The notes beneath the pieces are model-generated. The model saw only the letters and a list, made by a program, of their open reading frames with translations. It ran no database searches and was not told the DNA's origin. A stretch of DNA of 64,000 nt from Magnaporthiopsis rhizophila (taxonomy: Eukaryota; Ascomycota; Sordariomycetes; Magnaporthales; Magnaporthaceae), in NCBI GenBank assembly GCA_003049465.1, contig PYSS01000082.1:1-64000 (forward strand), given 5' to 3'. Made by a program: the position numbers and the translations under genes. Within the stretch, counting starts at the first letter, position 1; each line of letters starts with the position of its first letter. Shown here piece by piece: positions 11,401 to 24,839 of the stretch.

Positions 11401-14280
11401 CAGGAAAGCATGAGCTCTGTTTCCCCTTGTCCTTGTCTTCACGCCTTTACCGGTAGGTTGAGGATGGGTATCGTATCGTTCACAGTGACGTAATTTTTCG
11501 CCTGCTTCCTTTTATCCACGGAGTTGAACGAACCATACACATACTTCCCGATTTTTTAGTTTCTCGCCTATTACTCGATCTCAGCAAGCACCTAGCCGGC
11601 CCAGAAGCCCCCATAATAGCCTCGGTGCAGGTGCCGGATAACGTGGCAAAATGCAAAAAAAAAAAAAAGAAACAAAAAACACGAGGAAAGCAAGACATGG
11701 TACCCACACATGCACACATAACACAACCAAGAATCGAGGCGGCCCAGGTGCCTGGTAAAGCCTCCCTCTGTAGAAAGTAGACACGCACAAGCGAGATGAG
11801 GCAGGGGCGGAGGAGGCAAAGAAGCAACAAGGCAAAGCCCGCCCGGTCCTGTCGTGCACACGCATGCTTAAGGACGAGCAGAAAATCACGAGGTGAGGTG
11901 GGCAACACACACATCCAAGACATGTGTCCCCTTTCGGGTCTGCATCTGCTCGAGAACTGTTGCGCCCCCCTTTTTTTCTCTCTTTTGCCTCAGGCCCCGA
12001 GGGGAAGACAGACAACGTGTGATGCGCCATGCACGTCTCAGATCCACGGTCCGTTCTTTTGCACGTTGCTTGCTCTGTCCGACCACGCCAAAACAAATGC
12101 CGTAGGCATGGATGGGAGGGCGAAAAGAGGAGGGTGCTCGGCAGATTCGCCCCTGTCCCTTGCCCGCTCAGCCGAGGAGTGGCTTTGTGGCACGCCATCC
12201 AAGACATGGTGGGAGAGACATACGGGCAGGATTGCTTAGCCCCCTTTTTTTGTAGGGGCTTGTCCTGGATGGTGACATGGCCGCTTTTTGGGCAGCTATT
12301 TGGTAGTGGCTCGCGAGCAGGTCTGTACGGCAGGGAAGGCGATGTAGAAGCGGAGTTCTGGACGTCATCCACACCCTCTCCTGTCGTCCCTATCACAGTC
12401 CATCTTAATCTGCAAGCCATGCGGCCTGAAAATCCGCTTCTGGTCGTGCAGCAGCAGAAACAGCAGCAGGCTGCATGTCTGGGCTAGGGTGGGTGGTAAC
12501 GGCCTTGGGGTCCGGCGCAAGGATCCGAACTCGAGCGTGGGAGCGTTCGGCAAACCATGCCATCACCCCCAGCTACAGTCCGCGCCCCATGCCGACCTGT
12601 GCTCCCCACCTCGCTTCTCCTTATGCCCGACGACAGCCGCCGCTGATGTTGCATATGCATGGTGCAGGGTTAAGTCGAGCTAGGGTTAGAGCTAATCGGT
12701 GTCCTGAACGGGCAACATGCCTCTCGGAGAGGGCACGTAGCTAGATGGAGTAGGGATGGGAGGAGAGAGAGTGGCCGTAGGTAAGGTACCTTCAAGATAG
12801 CTCCATCTCCTCCGCTCATGCTGCAAAGACAGTGGCAAAAGGGCCTGCATAGGTCGGCTAGATGTGCCCGGTAGACGTGCAGATTCCCCCATGCCTTGAG
12901 CCAATGAAAGCTGCGTCCTTAATGATCACCTGCTGGATTTACAGCTGGCTTGCCTCCCGGTCTCCTCCTATTGGAGACGCAAGGATCAGTATGCATCACA
13001 CACTCTATGGACTGCAGGAGTGGAACGGGCCATTGCTCCATCGTGCGCCCACATGCCCTCCTTCTCCGCGTTTCCCCAGGCAATGGGCCAGTGAGAAAAG
13101 GGTAAGAGTGGTGAATGGACCTTTCTTCAGGGCTCCAGCTCAAGCCATTGGTTGGCTAGATCAGACGGAGCAGCTCCGAGAAGAGAGCTTCCCGCAAGAG
13201 GTTGCGGGCGTGCCGGAGGGGATATCTCGATGCCTAGATTGGGCAGGTTCGTGCCTGCTGCTGGCGGCACTGTGAGGATCAGGGGATAGCTGGTAGTTGG
13301 TGCCAGGAAACTGCGGGTCGTTCAGGGCCGACTAGATACACAAGCGAGAATCTAGACTTGGCCATGGCGGACAGTCCACTGGTGGTTAGCAGCCACCCAC
13401 GAACAGCCGGATGCGCTTACCCCAACATGGCTGGCTTTATCTTTTAAGGATCACTTGTGAGACAAAATCGACGCGTGCTATACGTCGAGGTCTCGCGTCC
13501 TTGGTAACCCATCTTAACCTTGACATGATCAGCCGTGCGACAAGCCACTCCTGCCGTTGTTCTACGGACCACAATCTCGGTCGAGGCCGGCACGGTAGAA
13601 GAAGCTTGACGCCCATGCGTATGCCAGCGGCTCCGCACCGTCGCCAGACTGTGCAGAAGGGGCGGCCTTCCCCACTCGATAGGCATGTACAAAAGTAGGA
13701 GCAAGCAAGCTGAAGTGTACCTCGTGGAAGGCCGGGGAGTGCTCCCACATCTTACCACGACAAGCCGGCAGCGGGCGCTCGACTGGTGTGTGTGTGTGTG
13801 GACACATGCAGAGCTAGACCCAGCACATATCAGCACGGGTATTATGCATGTCGAGGCGCGGCTCTATATTAGCGAGGCAGGACAGACACCCACCTGCTGA
13901 GCTCTCCATCCTCTTGCAGCCACCACCATCAGGGCGGGGGCGGAGCGGTAGGTAGAGGGAGATCCAGCGAGGAGGGGCCAAGTTCAGGATGGTGTTTTCA
14001 CACCGCCATGCTTTTGCTCCGTTTACACCTTGCGTTCGGGTAGAGGCGGGCGACGGAGGAGACGCAGGACCCAGATGCTGGCATAGTAGAGCTTGGGGAT
14101 ACGCAAGGGCGGAACCAAAGTGTCGTTTTTTACTTGCAACTCGCAGTTTAGCCGGCGATGTGGAAGCAAGACCCGGCTTCGCTTTCTCATGCACGCAGCC
14201 CCCCTGGCGGGTCGCGGGAAAAGGCAAAAGAGAAAGCCCCACGAGAAACACGATGGTCTGACGGCCATAATTGGTAGAAA

Positions 14281-14297
14281 CCTACCTAGGTAGGTAG
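14281..14297. repeat. CTACCTAGGTAG palindrome
   Basis: Perfect inverted repeat CTACCTAGGTAG with extra ACCT/AGGT flanks, matching the element at 11381-11400. Confidence 0.8.
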
Positions 14298-17200
14298 AAA
14301 TGCAGTGCGTGTCTGCGCGCTTCACGCGTGGCTGGTGGCTGGTGGCTGGCAGCTTCTCTTTGCGTCTATCAACATCGCGAGGACCTTTTTTCCCTCCCCA
14401 GATGGCCCAGCCGTAATTTCCGTCTCTCTCTGTGCCATCCCGCGTCATTGTCCGCCACAATATTGCATGTACCTGCACGATCTCCCAACACGCTTGATTC
14501 GGTAAAGCCTCGCAACAGGTAAATGCCACCGCCGCCCACACACAACAGAGCCGGCGTACTCGGCCCAACCAATGACACGAAAGGGGTGGCACAGCTCAGG
14601 CACCCAGCCACTTCACTTGTGCACCAGCCAGTCCTTTCGTGCTGCGGGCGGCTGTCCGGCTCGCGGCATCTCACTCCATGATTTCCCCTTTCGGCCTAGA
14701 GCAAAGTCGCATCAGGCCCTGGGCCTAGCGGCTGCCTCGTAGTAAACAAACCAGCCAGCAAGCATTCACGGTCATCTAAGCTTTCTTAGCTCGTGTGCCT
14801 GCTAGGGCAGCATCTCCCGTGGAGAGGAGTAACAAATAAGAGGAAAGAGGGGTATCCCGCACCCGCAAGCTTGCTATACTCTCTTGGGTATCTCTCCTCG
14901 ATCCGCCGCGGGCACGCGTAACTAGCGAGATCCGGGACTGGGCCTGTACGGTTCCATCTTGATTTGAGATTCTAGCCAACATTCCAGCGAAGCAATATCA
15001 ACAACGTGTAAGAAGAGCACGGGGTCGCACCAAAAGTGAGGGGACATCAAAACCCGAGGGAAACCAAAGGCCGAGCTCGTAAAAGCAAAGGCCGCCGGGT
15101 AAATTACAGCGAGGAACCGCCCGGATCAAGTCCAGCCCACGATTCATGAGGGACAAACAGCGAGCCGATAGAGCCGGCCCTGAACGCCCCGTTACTGCTC
15201 CAGTCAGGATTTGCCGCTAGCCAAGCTACCTTATAGTAGGAGCTTGTTCGAAGTCGGTTGCAACAGAGACCGACAGACAACGAAGCTGTACCTGAGGCCT
15301 AGTGCAGTTCCGGGAGGGGATGACAGGAGCGGGAAATAGGGGTTAACCTTGCCAGACCGGGCTGCGCGGAAACAAACATAACCAGAGGGCTGAGGGAAGA
15401 CGCGACTGGGCCGCATCAGACTCTGGCAGCACCCGACGTCGAACCGTTCAAGTTCCAATCTGGCAGCGACAGCGGCTCCAGGCCGGGTCTCTAGACTCTG
15501 AAACCAAGCATCAAGTCAGTTCAGCCCGAGAAAGCTCGGGGAGGGACGGGGAAGGGCGCTGCAGGAGATCAAAACAAAAAAAAAATTACCACTACTGGAA
15601 AGAAAGCGCTTCTGCTGAGAAGGGTCGGCTGGGGTATTCCACGCACACCATGGGAGGCGAGGGAGCACAGAAGCGGAAAAAAGCAGTGGTAGTCCCTGCC
15701 TTGGAGATCACCATCTGATGTTTGGGATCGCTGGAGATGCAGGCGGCCCGTGTAGAATGTAGCCTCGACTTGCGCTGTTCCTCGTCTCATTTCTGCGTTG
15801 AGCTTGAGGGGTACTTTTTTGCGAGGTTGTAAGGGAAACGGGCGCTGCTGCGTACGTGAAAAGGATGTGACGAGGGATCCCTTCCTTCAACTGGCGGACG
15901 AGGCGTGCGTCAATCCCAACCTGTGAGACGGTGTATGCCTCCATCCATTTTCCGACAATGGCACCCACCCGCAGCAAGGCCAAGTCAAGCCAAGCCTCGC
16001 ACGCCAAGACGAGTAAACGTCAAACCGACGAATGAAGGCAACATCCCACGTTCCTGGCAGGCGCCCCCTATTTCGTAAGGCGGACCGATGGCTCCATCTT
16101 GTCTCGCAATTCCAAAAAGAAAAAAGAAAAAAGAAAAGATTAGCGCACGGGATGTTGAAAAGAAATGGCTATACTGCCCGCCCCCTAGCGGCTACAATTC
16201 CGTAAAGAGAAATGTTGGACGAACAAGAGCAGAGCGGAGTTATCCCCAACAGGCAGGCCTGTGCCGACACTTGCAACACACAGACACATAAGCACCGCAC
16301 AAGGGGGTTGCCTCGCGGTTGACAGACGAGCCGATGCGGATTGGGTCTCCTATTCTGGCAGCGGCTGCCCGGTCGGGGCGGTGGCGCAGCAAGCTCCAGC
16401 ACATCACCCAGGTCCCGGCTCCTGGCACAAACTCGGACGGTTTTCGAGACAAACTTGACAACGGGTGCCGCCCAGAGAGGCGCATTCTTTTCTTTTCATT
16501 TTCTCGTTCTTTGTAGCGGGTGTTAGCGTCGATGTCGACCGCTCCCGGTGCGTGGCGGCGGCAAAGCTTAATGTTCATTTGCCAAGCAAAAAACGAGCAA
16601 AACGAGCAAAACGGGCGATCATAACGTTCCCTCCCCCCATCTAGGGAAAAATCGAGAAAATAAAAACGCACGGCCCCGACGTCCCACCGACCTGGCCTGG
16701 GGGAGGAGACAGCTTCGGTTGAGCGAAGTGAAGGGGAAGAAAAATATCGTCCGTCCCGGCTTGGATATAGTCAAGGCACCCACCTAGCTAGCGTGGCTTA
16801 GACAGCCAGGCGTTCGTTGCGAGCCGCCGTCCCGCATCCTCCGACAAGTCCCGTCTCAGATGCGCTGAGAAAGGGATAGGGCCGACGCGTCTGTTGATTG
16901 GATGAGGCTAGTCCCCCGGAGATATTCTTGTTCGTACCTTATCGTCGCCATTGCGTAAATCCAAAGAATGCCCGGAAACGGCTGGTGGTCCTGATCTGCG
17001 CGGGGGGGGTAGGCGGCAGAGTTGGGGCGAATGGGTCTTCTTTTCGATGTGGCTTCACGCAGCAAAGATCAAGACAGCCAGTTCCAGTTTACGCGAGGCC
17101 CACACGGGGCCTGGACCATCGCATATCCACACATCCACACACGAGGCGGCATTGATATCAAATCTGGACAAGACTCGAGAACGTCCCTGTCGACCGGGCG

Positions 17201-17733
17201 GGTGCCCGGTTCTAGAAGGCAGCTCGGATAGGAAGGTGCGTGTTGTATTTAGCTGGACCCCGTCTCCCCCCCGACTCGCACCGATCCACACGCGGCCGCT
17301 TGACAGCCCAGCGCAAATTGCGCCGCTCGGGCAACGAGGCGACAGTCCCCGTGATCCCGAGCCCGCGGATTCCATCGCGGGGGTGGCCAGATGCGCAATC
17401 AAACCTTGTCCAGCAAGAAAAACGGGCCTGGGGGCAAACTCTCGAGCGCAAGATGAAGAGGGCAAAATAAAACGGGCTAAAAAAAGGAACATGAGTGGGT
17501 GGCGGCGATTAGGTTGCCTTTTTCTCTTCGTCGCTTGCGCAAGGTGGGGCATACCGTGAAGAAAATCGCGTGGACTTGAGAGCCTCTGCGGTTTTAGTGA
17601 TACCTGCAAACATGTGCGCCAAAGAAGTTACGCTACGCCTGCACTGCATCCCTCTTTTGGCACATTTGCAGTCCAAATCCTCCACAGCAATTTCTGAACA
17701 TGCAAGGCTCCTCAAAAGCAGCAAGTCTTGCCG

Positions 17734-17735
<2 letters not shown>

Positions 17736-17767
<32 letters not shown>
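17736..17767. repeat. (GA)16 microsatellite
   Basis: 32-nt uninterrupted GA dinucleotide run in non-coding DNA. Confidence 0.95.
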
Positions 17768-17769
<2 letters not shown>

Positions 17770-20700
17770 AACATTGAGTGAGGTAAGCGCTCGTGCGTGG
17801 GTAGCATTTCACCCCCAAAAACAGATCATCCGTGCGGGACGAAAGTTCTTCTTCACACCAGGCCTGCTTCACACGCAAGAGGCAGGGTAGGCCCGGATGC
17901 TCGGGGCCGAGGGCACATGTCGGCGACGTGCAGGCGGACACGTATTTTCACAGTACATATGTATATTTTAGGGGTATGCATATTGCATACGGACGTACCC
18001 GAGGGCGAGAATATGGGGGAACTGGACAACCGCTGAGCGACAGCGGTGTTGCTGGCAGTCAGTCAGTGCATGAATGACTGTCTTTCCGATCCTGGCCGGG
18101 ACCTCGCCAGAGCCTAAAAATGAGCCATTACTTCGGATGACAGCACCAATTCGGGCCGGGAGAAAGGGTGAACACAGAGTTGTGTGAAACCGGTCGACCC
18201 TTGCACAAGACGGGCCCTGCTTTTTCTTCTTATTTTCTGGCCGCCGGCCTGTACTTTTTTTTTTGCTTCTCGTATCTCTTGTCCTCTTCCCGCGTATCCG
18301 CAAGCTTCCCGTCGTCGAACCGTACCGTCTGATCCGTCGACCCGCCAGCTTCTCAACGATTGTTCTGATATTCTCGACTGGGGAGGAGCCCGAGCAGGCG
18401 GGAAGTGGCTGGCCCATCATCTCACACGCGCTAGCACCAGACGACTGGCGCGTGGGGTGAGCGGGCGTGTAATGATCCCTGCACGTTTTTTTTTCTGCCG
18501 GGGGCCGTTTTCACTTTCCGTTCGCCTACGTTCCTCTCCCTTCATTCGACACGGGGCAGGCAGGCGGAATAGGATCTCAGACAATGAGCCGGACGACTTG
18601 ACCCTCCAATTTCGCGGACAAAAACTCCCGACAAACTAGATACCAAGGCGAAAAGATTCGCATCCTCGCTCCGAATCCCTCGATCCATCGATCCATCCCA
18701 CTTTTTACCTTCTCACATCGCATTGATTGTTTCTGTTTCGATCGCTTTAATTTCCACTTCTTTTGGGTCCTGTTTTGCGAGGTCGTTCCTTCCATCTCGG
18801 CGGCAGGTTTTCTAGAAACCCAACCTAGCGCATGGAATGGATGGCGGGGGAAGCGAAAAAAAAAACCCACTTTGGCGAAACCCAATATCATCTATATCCA
18901 TGCCTGCCTCTGCCCTGGTTGGTCGACCTTCCGTTGTGGCAAGTTACCCCGACGGTCCCCTATCTGGCGTCCGCTGGGGTCGGGATGAACCCGACGGAGG
19001 ACACGAGTCGATGATGGGATGGGGGAAGCATGCGACGCAGCGCACCCGAGGGGAAGATGCCTCGAGGAAATGACATGAAGGAGCTTGGCGTTGGGGAAAC
19101 GGAAAGACGCCCGGCCACTCATCCTTGGTTGTCGTCTCCGTGCCCTTTCTCAAGCAGCCTCGAACGGCTACCTGCGTCTTGCCGGTGACCTTGGTAACCT
19201 ATCTCCCCTTTGCCGCCGGTGCAGTCCGAGTCCGCCCGTACCATGCGCCGGAGCGAGAAAGAACGAGTTGTCCACCCACACACACCCCACCGGTCTGGAC
19301 GCGGTGCTAGGGTCGTACCAGGAACAAGGGTGGACTGATTGGATGAAATCAGACTTGTGCCGTGTACTCAGTGCCGCTTCTGCCATCCCCTGAGGACGCA
19401 GCAACAGCCCAGGCGGTAATTAGGCGCGTCGCGTCTCCCCTGGAATAGGAAGGTTTCGACTGGGTGTTGGCCCCCGGCACTCCGAGACCGAAACCAAACG
19501 TCAGGACCCCGGCGGGAGATCCCTTTGATTCTAGCGTGCGGCGGGATTGAAGCTTGCAATCTAAGACAATCAATTTCGTGGTCAACCCTACCCGTACGCA
19601 ATATTCCATTGATTGATTTTCCGCCGGACTGCCGACGACCTCCCCGGGCTGTCGCTCTGTCGCTTCTCGCCAGCACCGGCTTACCAGACGCCGCCCCCAC
19701 ATTGCTTGCGCCCCTCTATCCTCCCAGCATCCATCCATGGCGAAGATCAAAAGATGCCCGTCCATTGTGGCTGTGCAAGCGGGAAGGCCTTGTCTTTTGT
19801 CCGAGGCCAATTTGTCAACAGAGAACCATCCGGGAACCCCCCCTCGGATGGAGTTCCGGTCCCCGCCGCCGTCTCGCGTCCCACGGCTTGTCGACCAGGC
19901 AGCCCTGGTGGCTGCTGGACACAATCTGGTTTCTAACCAGATGGCTCGATGTTGAGCGCGCGCGCGTTTTTTTCTTGTCCCTCTTCCTTGCCTGTCGTCC
20001 GCCCGCCTACCCGAGGTGTCAAACAGTTGACAAATGGTACCTGCCAAGCCCCGCACCCGTGGAGCTCGATGGAGTCGTCCCTCTGCGTGCCCTCTGATAG
20101 CGTAGTATGGACAGGCACCTTGGCATATGCCGGGCCATCAACCGCGAGAACATTGAAATTGCCCGATTTGGACTGGCGCCATCACACAAACACAAACCTT
20201 TGCTACCCGATGGAAGCCAAGATTTTATTCCACCGTTGGGAAATGTACTGTGTGCCTAGCGGCCAGCAACGTCTACTGACGGGAGAGTGGCGATTACATA
20301 AATGTCCAGCTGTGATGTTTGACGCAGCAAGGCACGCACTAGCGGCAGGTATCCCAGTTTCCTTCGAGCCTCTCAAAAGGCCGGCTGGTTCCCAAAGGGG
20401 AAAGGGAGCCCGGCATTGGATTAGGTGCTAAAATGACGGCTTTGTGGGTTGATTTGGTTGGCTGGCTGAACTACCTGGAAGTGGCTGGCTGGAGGGGTAA
20501 TTGGATGCTGGGTGCTGCGCTGAATGGACGTTGCTGATGAAAGCAAAAGCAAACTTCCCGTCTCTGATATTCGGAAATTTCCTCCGAATGAGGTCCGTCA
20601 GGCCGCAAAGCTGGCCAACCGAGGCCACGATTTTTTTATTTCCAAGGTTGGACTTTTTTGCTTTTATCTCCTTAGCGAATTGGATACAACCCCTCAGGGA

Positions 20701-23319
20701 AAAGCTCACTCGTTCATTGGACGTGCAGCAATCTTATTTCCCATGGCCCCCGTGCGACTAGCCAGACGGGTTTTCTCTCGGCAGGCTGTCAGGGCTGGAA
20801 CTCGATGGGAGAATCCGCACATCATCACACAAGATCCACCTACCCACTGGGCGGCAGCCACGAGGCGAGCGGTACATCACTTCGGGAGAAGGCGCATCTT
20901 TTCGCCCCCTCCAATCTCATCTGTCGCAAATCTGGAGGGCGTGGACGGATCATGTCTCGTCCGAGCCGGTTTCGACCTAGCCTCTCATCAGTAAATAACT
21001 CCGCTCACGTGAACCCCTTCTGATTCAACCACACCTATTGAGAATGGAAGAGAAGATGCCCGACCAAGAAGTATTCAACGCGCGATGTGGTAGACCTGAA
21101 CCGCACCTGCTGCATTTTGCGCTTTCATTTTGAAACTCGTGGCTGCCCCACCCTTTTGGCTTGGGCTTCCAGCAAGTTTCGCTCTACCCGCTAGCCGGGT
21201 GGGGTCAAGCACCCGGAGAGCGACAGACGGCACAGACATTCTGTAAATGGCGGGGGTTTCGAAGATCATTTTTGTAACCTCGAATGGGGGTGGTCTGTTC
21301 GAGGAAAGAGGAAAACAAACAAGAGAATTGACAAATCATGTGTGGCTTTAATTTAGGTGGCTTTGCAGGCATCTTTACGCCACAAATGGACCGCCGCGCA
21401 AAAACAAGCCAATGCCAGCAAGCATGCAACCCAGCGAATTTCAACTCAGGTATCCCGGGCTGGAGGCAAAACCCGTGCCGAGGAACAGAGCCAGCAGGCC
21501 GATGCGATAGCATGATGTGTGTGGATGTGGGTGCCTTGCAGCAGATGACAAGTGCCCTCTACGACAGGCCACAGCGAGCAACGCCCCGCGGCAGCAGTAA
21601 TCGGGAGTCGAAGGCCAGGGGGTGTGGGTGGCCAACGCGGAGGATGGTTTTCCATTCTGACCGACCCACCGAGGGCGCACCCGGTGACGGCTCAGGGTTG
21701 CACACCATATCAGCCTGCGGCTTTGTCGGAGCAGCTTCCCACAGGCCGCTTGCCAGCTGTCTGGCTGGCCGGCCTCTGTGGTCTCCATGCCATGGGGAGG
21801 GCATGCATGCAGCCCAGGCACGTCCACCCCCCACACCATTCGGAAGATGGAGGGCATGACGAAGATTTTCATGCCCCGACATGGGCAAATCTCAGGGTCT
21901 AGGGAAAAGGTATTGTGGTGCCCGCCCTCCCTCCGCTGCGGGAGGATTCAGGGCATAGGTGCGGAGGCTGGTAATGATGGAGGGCAGAGAATGAAGAAAA
22001 GAAAACAAGGAGGACGACAGTCCGCGACTTGGGGTGGTGGTATTGGGGCTGACAGGTGCGCTTGCCACGGCAGATGGGCCTTGGCTCCGAGCAAAATGTC
22101 ACCAATGCCGAGAGGGCAAGGTCCGGGGGAGGATTTTTTTTTCTTTTTTTTTTTTTTTTTCTGTCTAGCGTTGCTTTGCAGAGGGCACAGTAGAAAATGC
22201 CATTGGCGGGTTGTGTTGCGATTGATGCTAATGACGTCCAATTGAGCTGATTAGTTGTTGAGCCAACCAAAGTCGCTTGTCAGGCCATTGACTACCAAGC
22301 ACTACCTGCCGCTTGACAATACGCAGGTGGCTGGAAACAAAGGGCATGCGGGCCGGGCGGCAGCCCGTCCATCTCGGTGACAGTAAAAAGAGACCGGCAG
22401 ACCAAACAATGCTTTTTAGATTATTGTAGGTGCTGTGCAGCCGCCACCAAGACGCCATGCAGGAAATGCATAGGCACAGCGGCATTACATGGTGTGGCAA
22501 CTCGACGGCTGAATGACATGCCAAAGCAGCAGCAGCAGCATGCACGGCTCGAGCAGTCAATCTCTCACACAAGCGCGGCGGTCTGGTGTTGTGCATCGTC
22601 ATCGAACATAGGATCCAGCTGGACCTGGGCTAGTTGCATTCGTTCATCCCTTCCTCCCAACCGTCCCTGCCGGATGCGCAGCAGAGAGATCTTCCTGTGA
22701 TCTTCCCCATCCCGTCCAAAATCCCAACTCGTTCCTTCCTCCTTCAAGACGACCGGCGCTCACTCACTCACTCAATTCACTCACGGGGGCGGAATCGCAA
22801 CCATCCCTGTCGACCATCCCTTATCAAGGGGGAACCCCTGGAGAGCATCGCAAAAAGTCACTGGCTGTTTCTCTCGACGGGGTCCCCCACCTCTTACCAC
22901 AGCGAGAACCAAAAGCAGGCCCCCAAAACCTTGCCAGGACCCTTGTCGCGAGACTAGACGGGCTTGCGGAGACTGTTTTCACCGCGAACGCCCCGTCCGT
23001 CTTTTTTGAGAATGACGACGCGGTATTCGCTTATGCTCATTTTTGTTTTTCTTTTTTTTCTCACCCTGCCCGATCGGGACATGCACACAGTGCCACTTTG
23101 TCCGAGTGCCTGCGCCGCACCTTCCTCCAGACAACTCGACGCACGAAATACAGATCCACCCGGCACTTTTGTGCTAGGCTGACGCCCCAAGGGAGTGGAG
23201 TGATGGTTCATCCAGGCTAGCGACGCCCCTCCATCTCTGGTTCTTTTCCATTTTTTTTTCTTTCTTCCTGCACAACTCCTCTCACCCCGCAAGGGGATAG
23301 CCCGTCACCGATTTATTTC

Positions 23320-23388
23320 GTTTTTTTTTTTTCCCTCCTTGTCTCTCCTTTTTTTTTTCTTCTTCTTTTTTTTTTTTTTTTTTTTTTT
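23320..23388. repeat. Pyrimidine/T-rich tract
   Basis: Almost pure T with scattered C, ending in a 23-nt T run (23366-23388). Confidence 0.85.
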
Positions 23389-24839
23389 GTCTTTGGCTCA
23401 AACGGCCTCGTGCAGATCCGATCCTTGCTTGCTAGCCCCCCATTGCATATTCCGCGGAGCACGCCCGCCGCGCACAATTGCTGCTGGTCTTGAGTCCTGC
23501 CTTTGTGCAGCCCAGCAGGAAGCATGTCGCCGTAGACGAGCATACCGGTGGTCTCAGCTGGCTGTCGACCCAAGAGATTTTGCCCAAGCCCTGGGGTCCT
23601 GCGATCTGGCTGACGGGAAGAGAAAAATAACCGCTCAGGTGCGCTCCTCTTTACGCGATTGCGCCACAAAACCACCAGCAATGCACACGCATCCTGGCAG
23701 TCCATCGTGTCGCTTGTAAGAGGAGCCGATCCATGATCCCTCCCTCCTGCCCCGGCACCGCCGTTGAGTGACCCTGTCTCGACCTGCCCGCCTGGTGCCC
23801 GGATGCCTGCGCCGGTCTTATTGGTGGTAATGGTCCAAAGTACCCAGATGCATGTAACTGTGGTGCGGTACGTACATTTCTGCACCACCCCTCTCGAGAC
23901 TCCCTTAGCTACACGCCCACCATCCCCTACCCTGCCCATCGCATCCCTGGTACCCTGCTCCACGGCCGAACACACACCCGTCGCCCGCCTGCTTTGCCCT
24001 TCTTGTTCCTCTTCTGCTTCACTCCCACAGTGTTTTGTTCTGGCATGCTGCTCGCCCGGGGCCGGGCTGCTGGATGGGCGGGCTGCAGACTGTTTGTGTG
24101 TGTGTGTCATTCCCTGCCCCCTTTGTGCTGTGTTTTTGTCACTCGCCTTATTCTCCCATTCGCGTTTTCAATACCTACCGGCTCGCTCACACCATCCCAG
24201 ACACCAACCAGACCAGCCCATTTGGCCTGATCGGCTAGCCTGACTAAACCGCCCAACTCGCCATCTATTTGACATGCTGTTTTGTCTCGCACGGTTACGC
24301 TCTCCAAACACCAACATGGCCCGCCTGCTACACTGCCGTCGCCGGCAAGGACAATATGTCCACCCGGAGAGTTTTACCCAACCGGCTGACCATCTCGCTT
24401 CGGTCGGCGAAAGCTCCCAAGGACTGACTCCACCTGCTTACAGCACAAGTGCGGTAGCAGCAGCAGGCAGGCGGGTGAGAGATGAGTCGGGTAGGTTAGC
24501 CTTAGTTTGCATTGTTTTCAGGTACACTCCATTCGTCCGCCCTTGCTGGGAGGGTTGTTTGCATATTCGCTTGCCGACAGCTGCTGGGGCCCAAAGGTCG
24601 GTCCCCTGTATCATCACGCCCACCTCGAAGGGACAAAAAAGGCATGCGGCATTAGCCATTCAGCCGAGAGCTGGCCATTGTCCAGACTTGCCTGATATGA
24701 GCTTTTTTGCTGCTGGTGGTGACTGACTGCACAGTGCAGATAGCTGGACAGGAAGCCTGAGTTGCATGCCCCCTGTGGCTCGGCGGTTTCCAAGCTGGAC
24801 GGGTTGTTGATATTATTGTCGCCTCAGGCCAGGTATGGG

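Larger units (their letters stand above)
9479..24839. other. Gene-poor region upstream of the homeobox gene
   Basis: About 15 kb in which I find no open frame with an ATG, plausible codon use and a recognisable or spliceable product. Frames of 140-280 codons occur on both strands, but they overlap each other, mostly start at non-ATG codons, and read as random Arg/Ser/Pro-rich peptide. Base composition is mixed, not the AT-rich desert expected of repeat-induced mutation. Contents include short T or A runs, a (GA)16 tract (17736-17767), TACCTAGGTA-type palindromes (11381-11400, 14281-14297) and a T-rich block (23320-23388). Non-coding transcripts or remote regulatory DNA are possible but not shown. 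Confidence 0.6.

Noticed and set aside
12670..12695. TAGGGTTAG, telomere-like
   Set aside because: Only about one and a half TTAGGG units; too short for an interstitial telomere tract.
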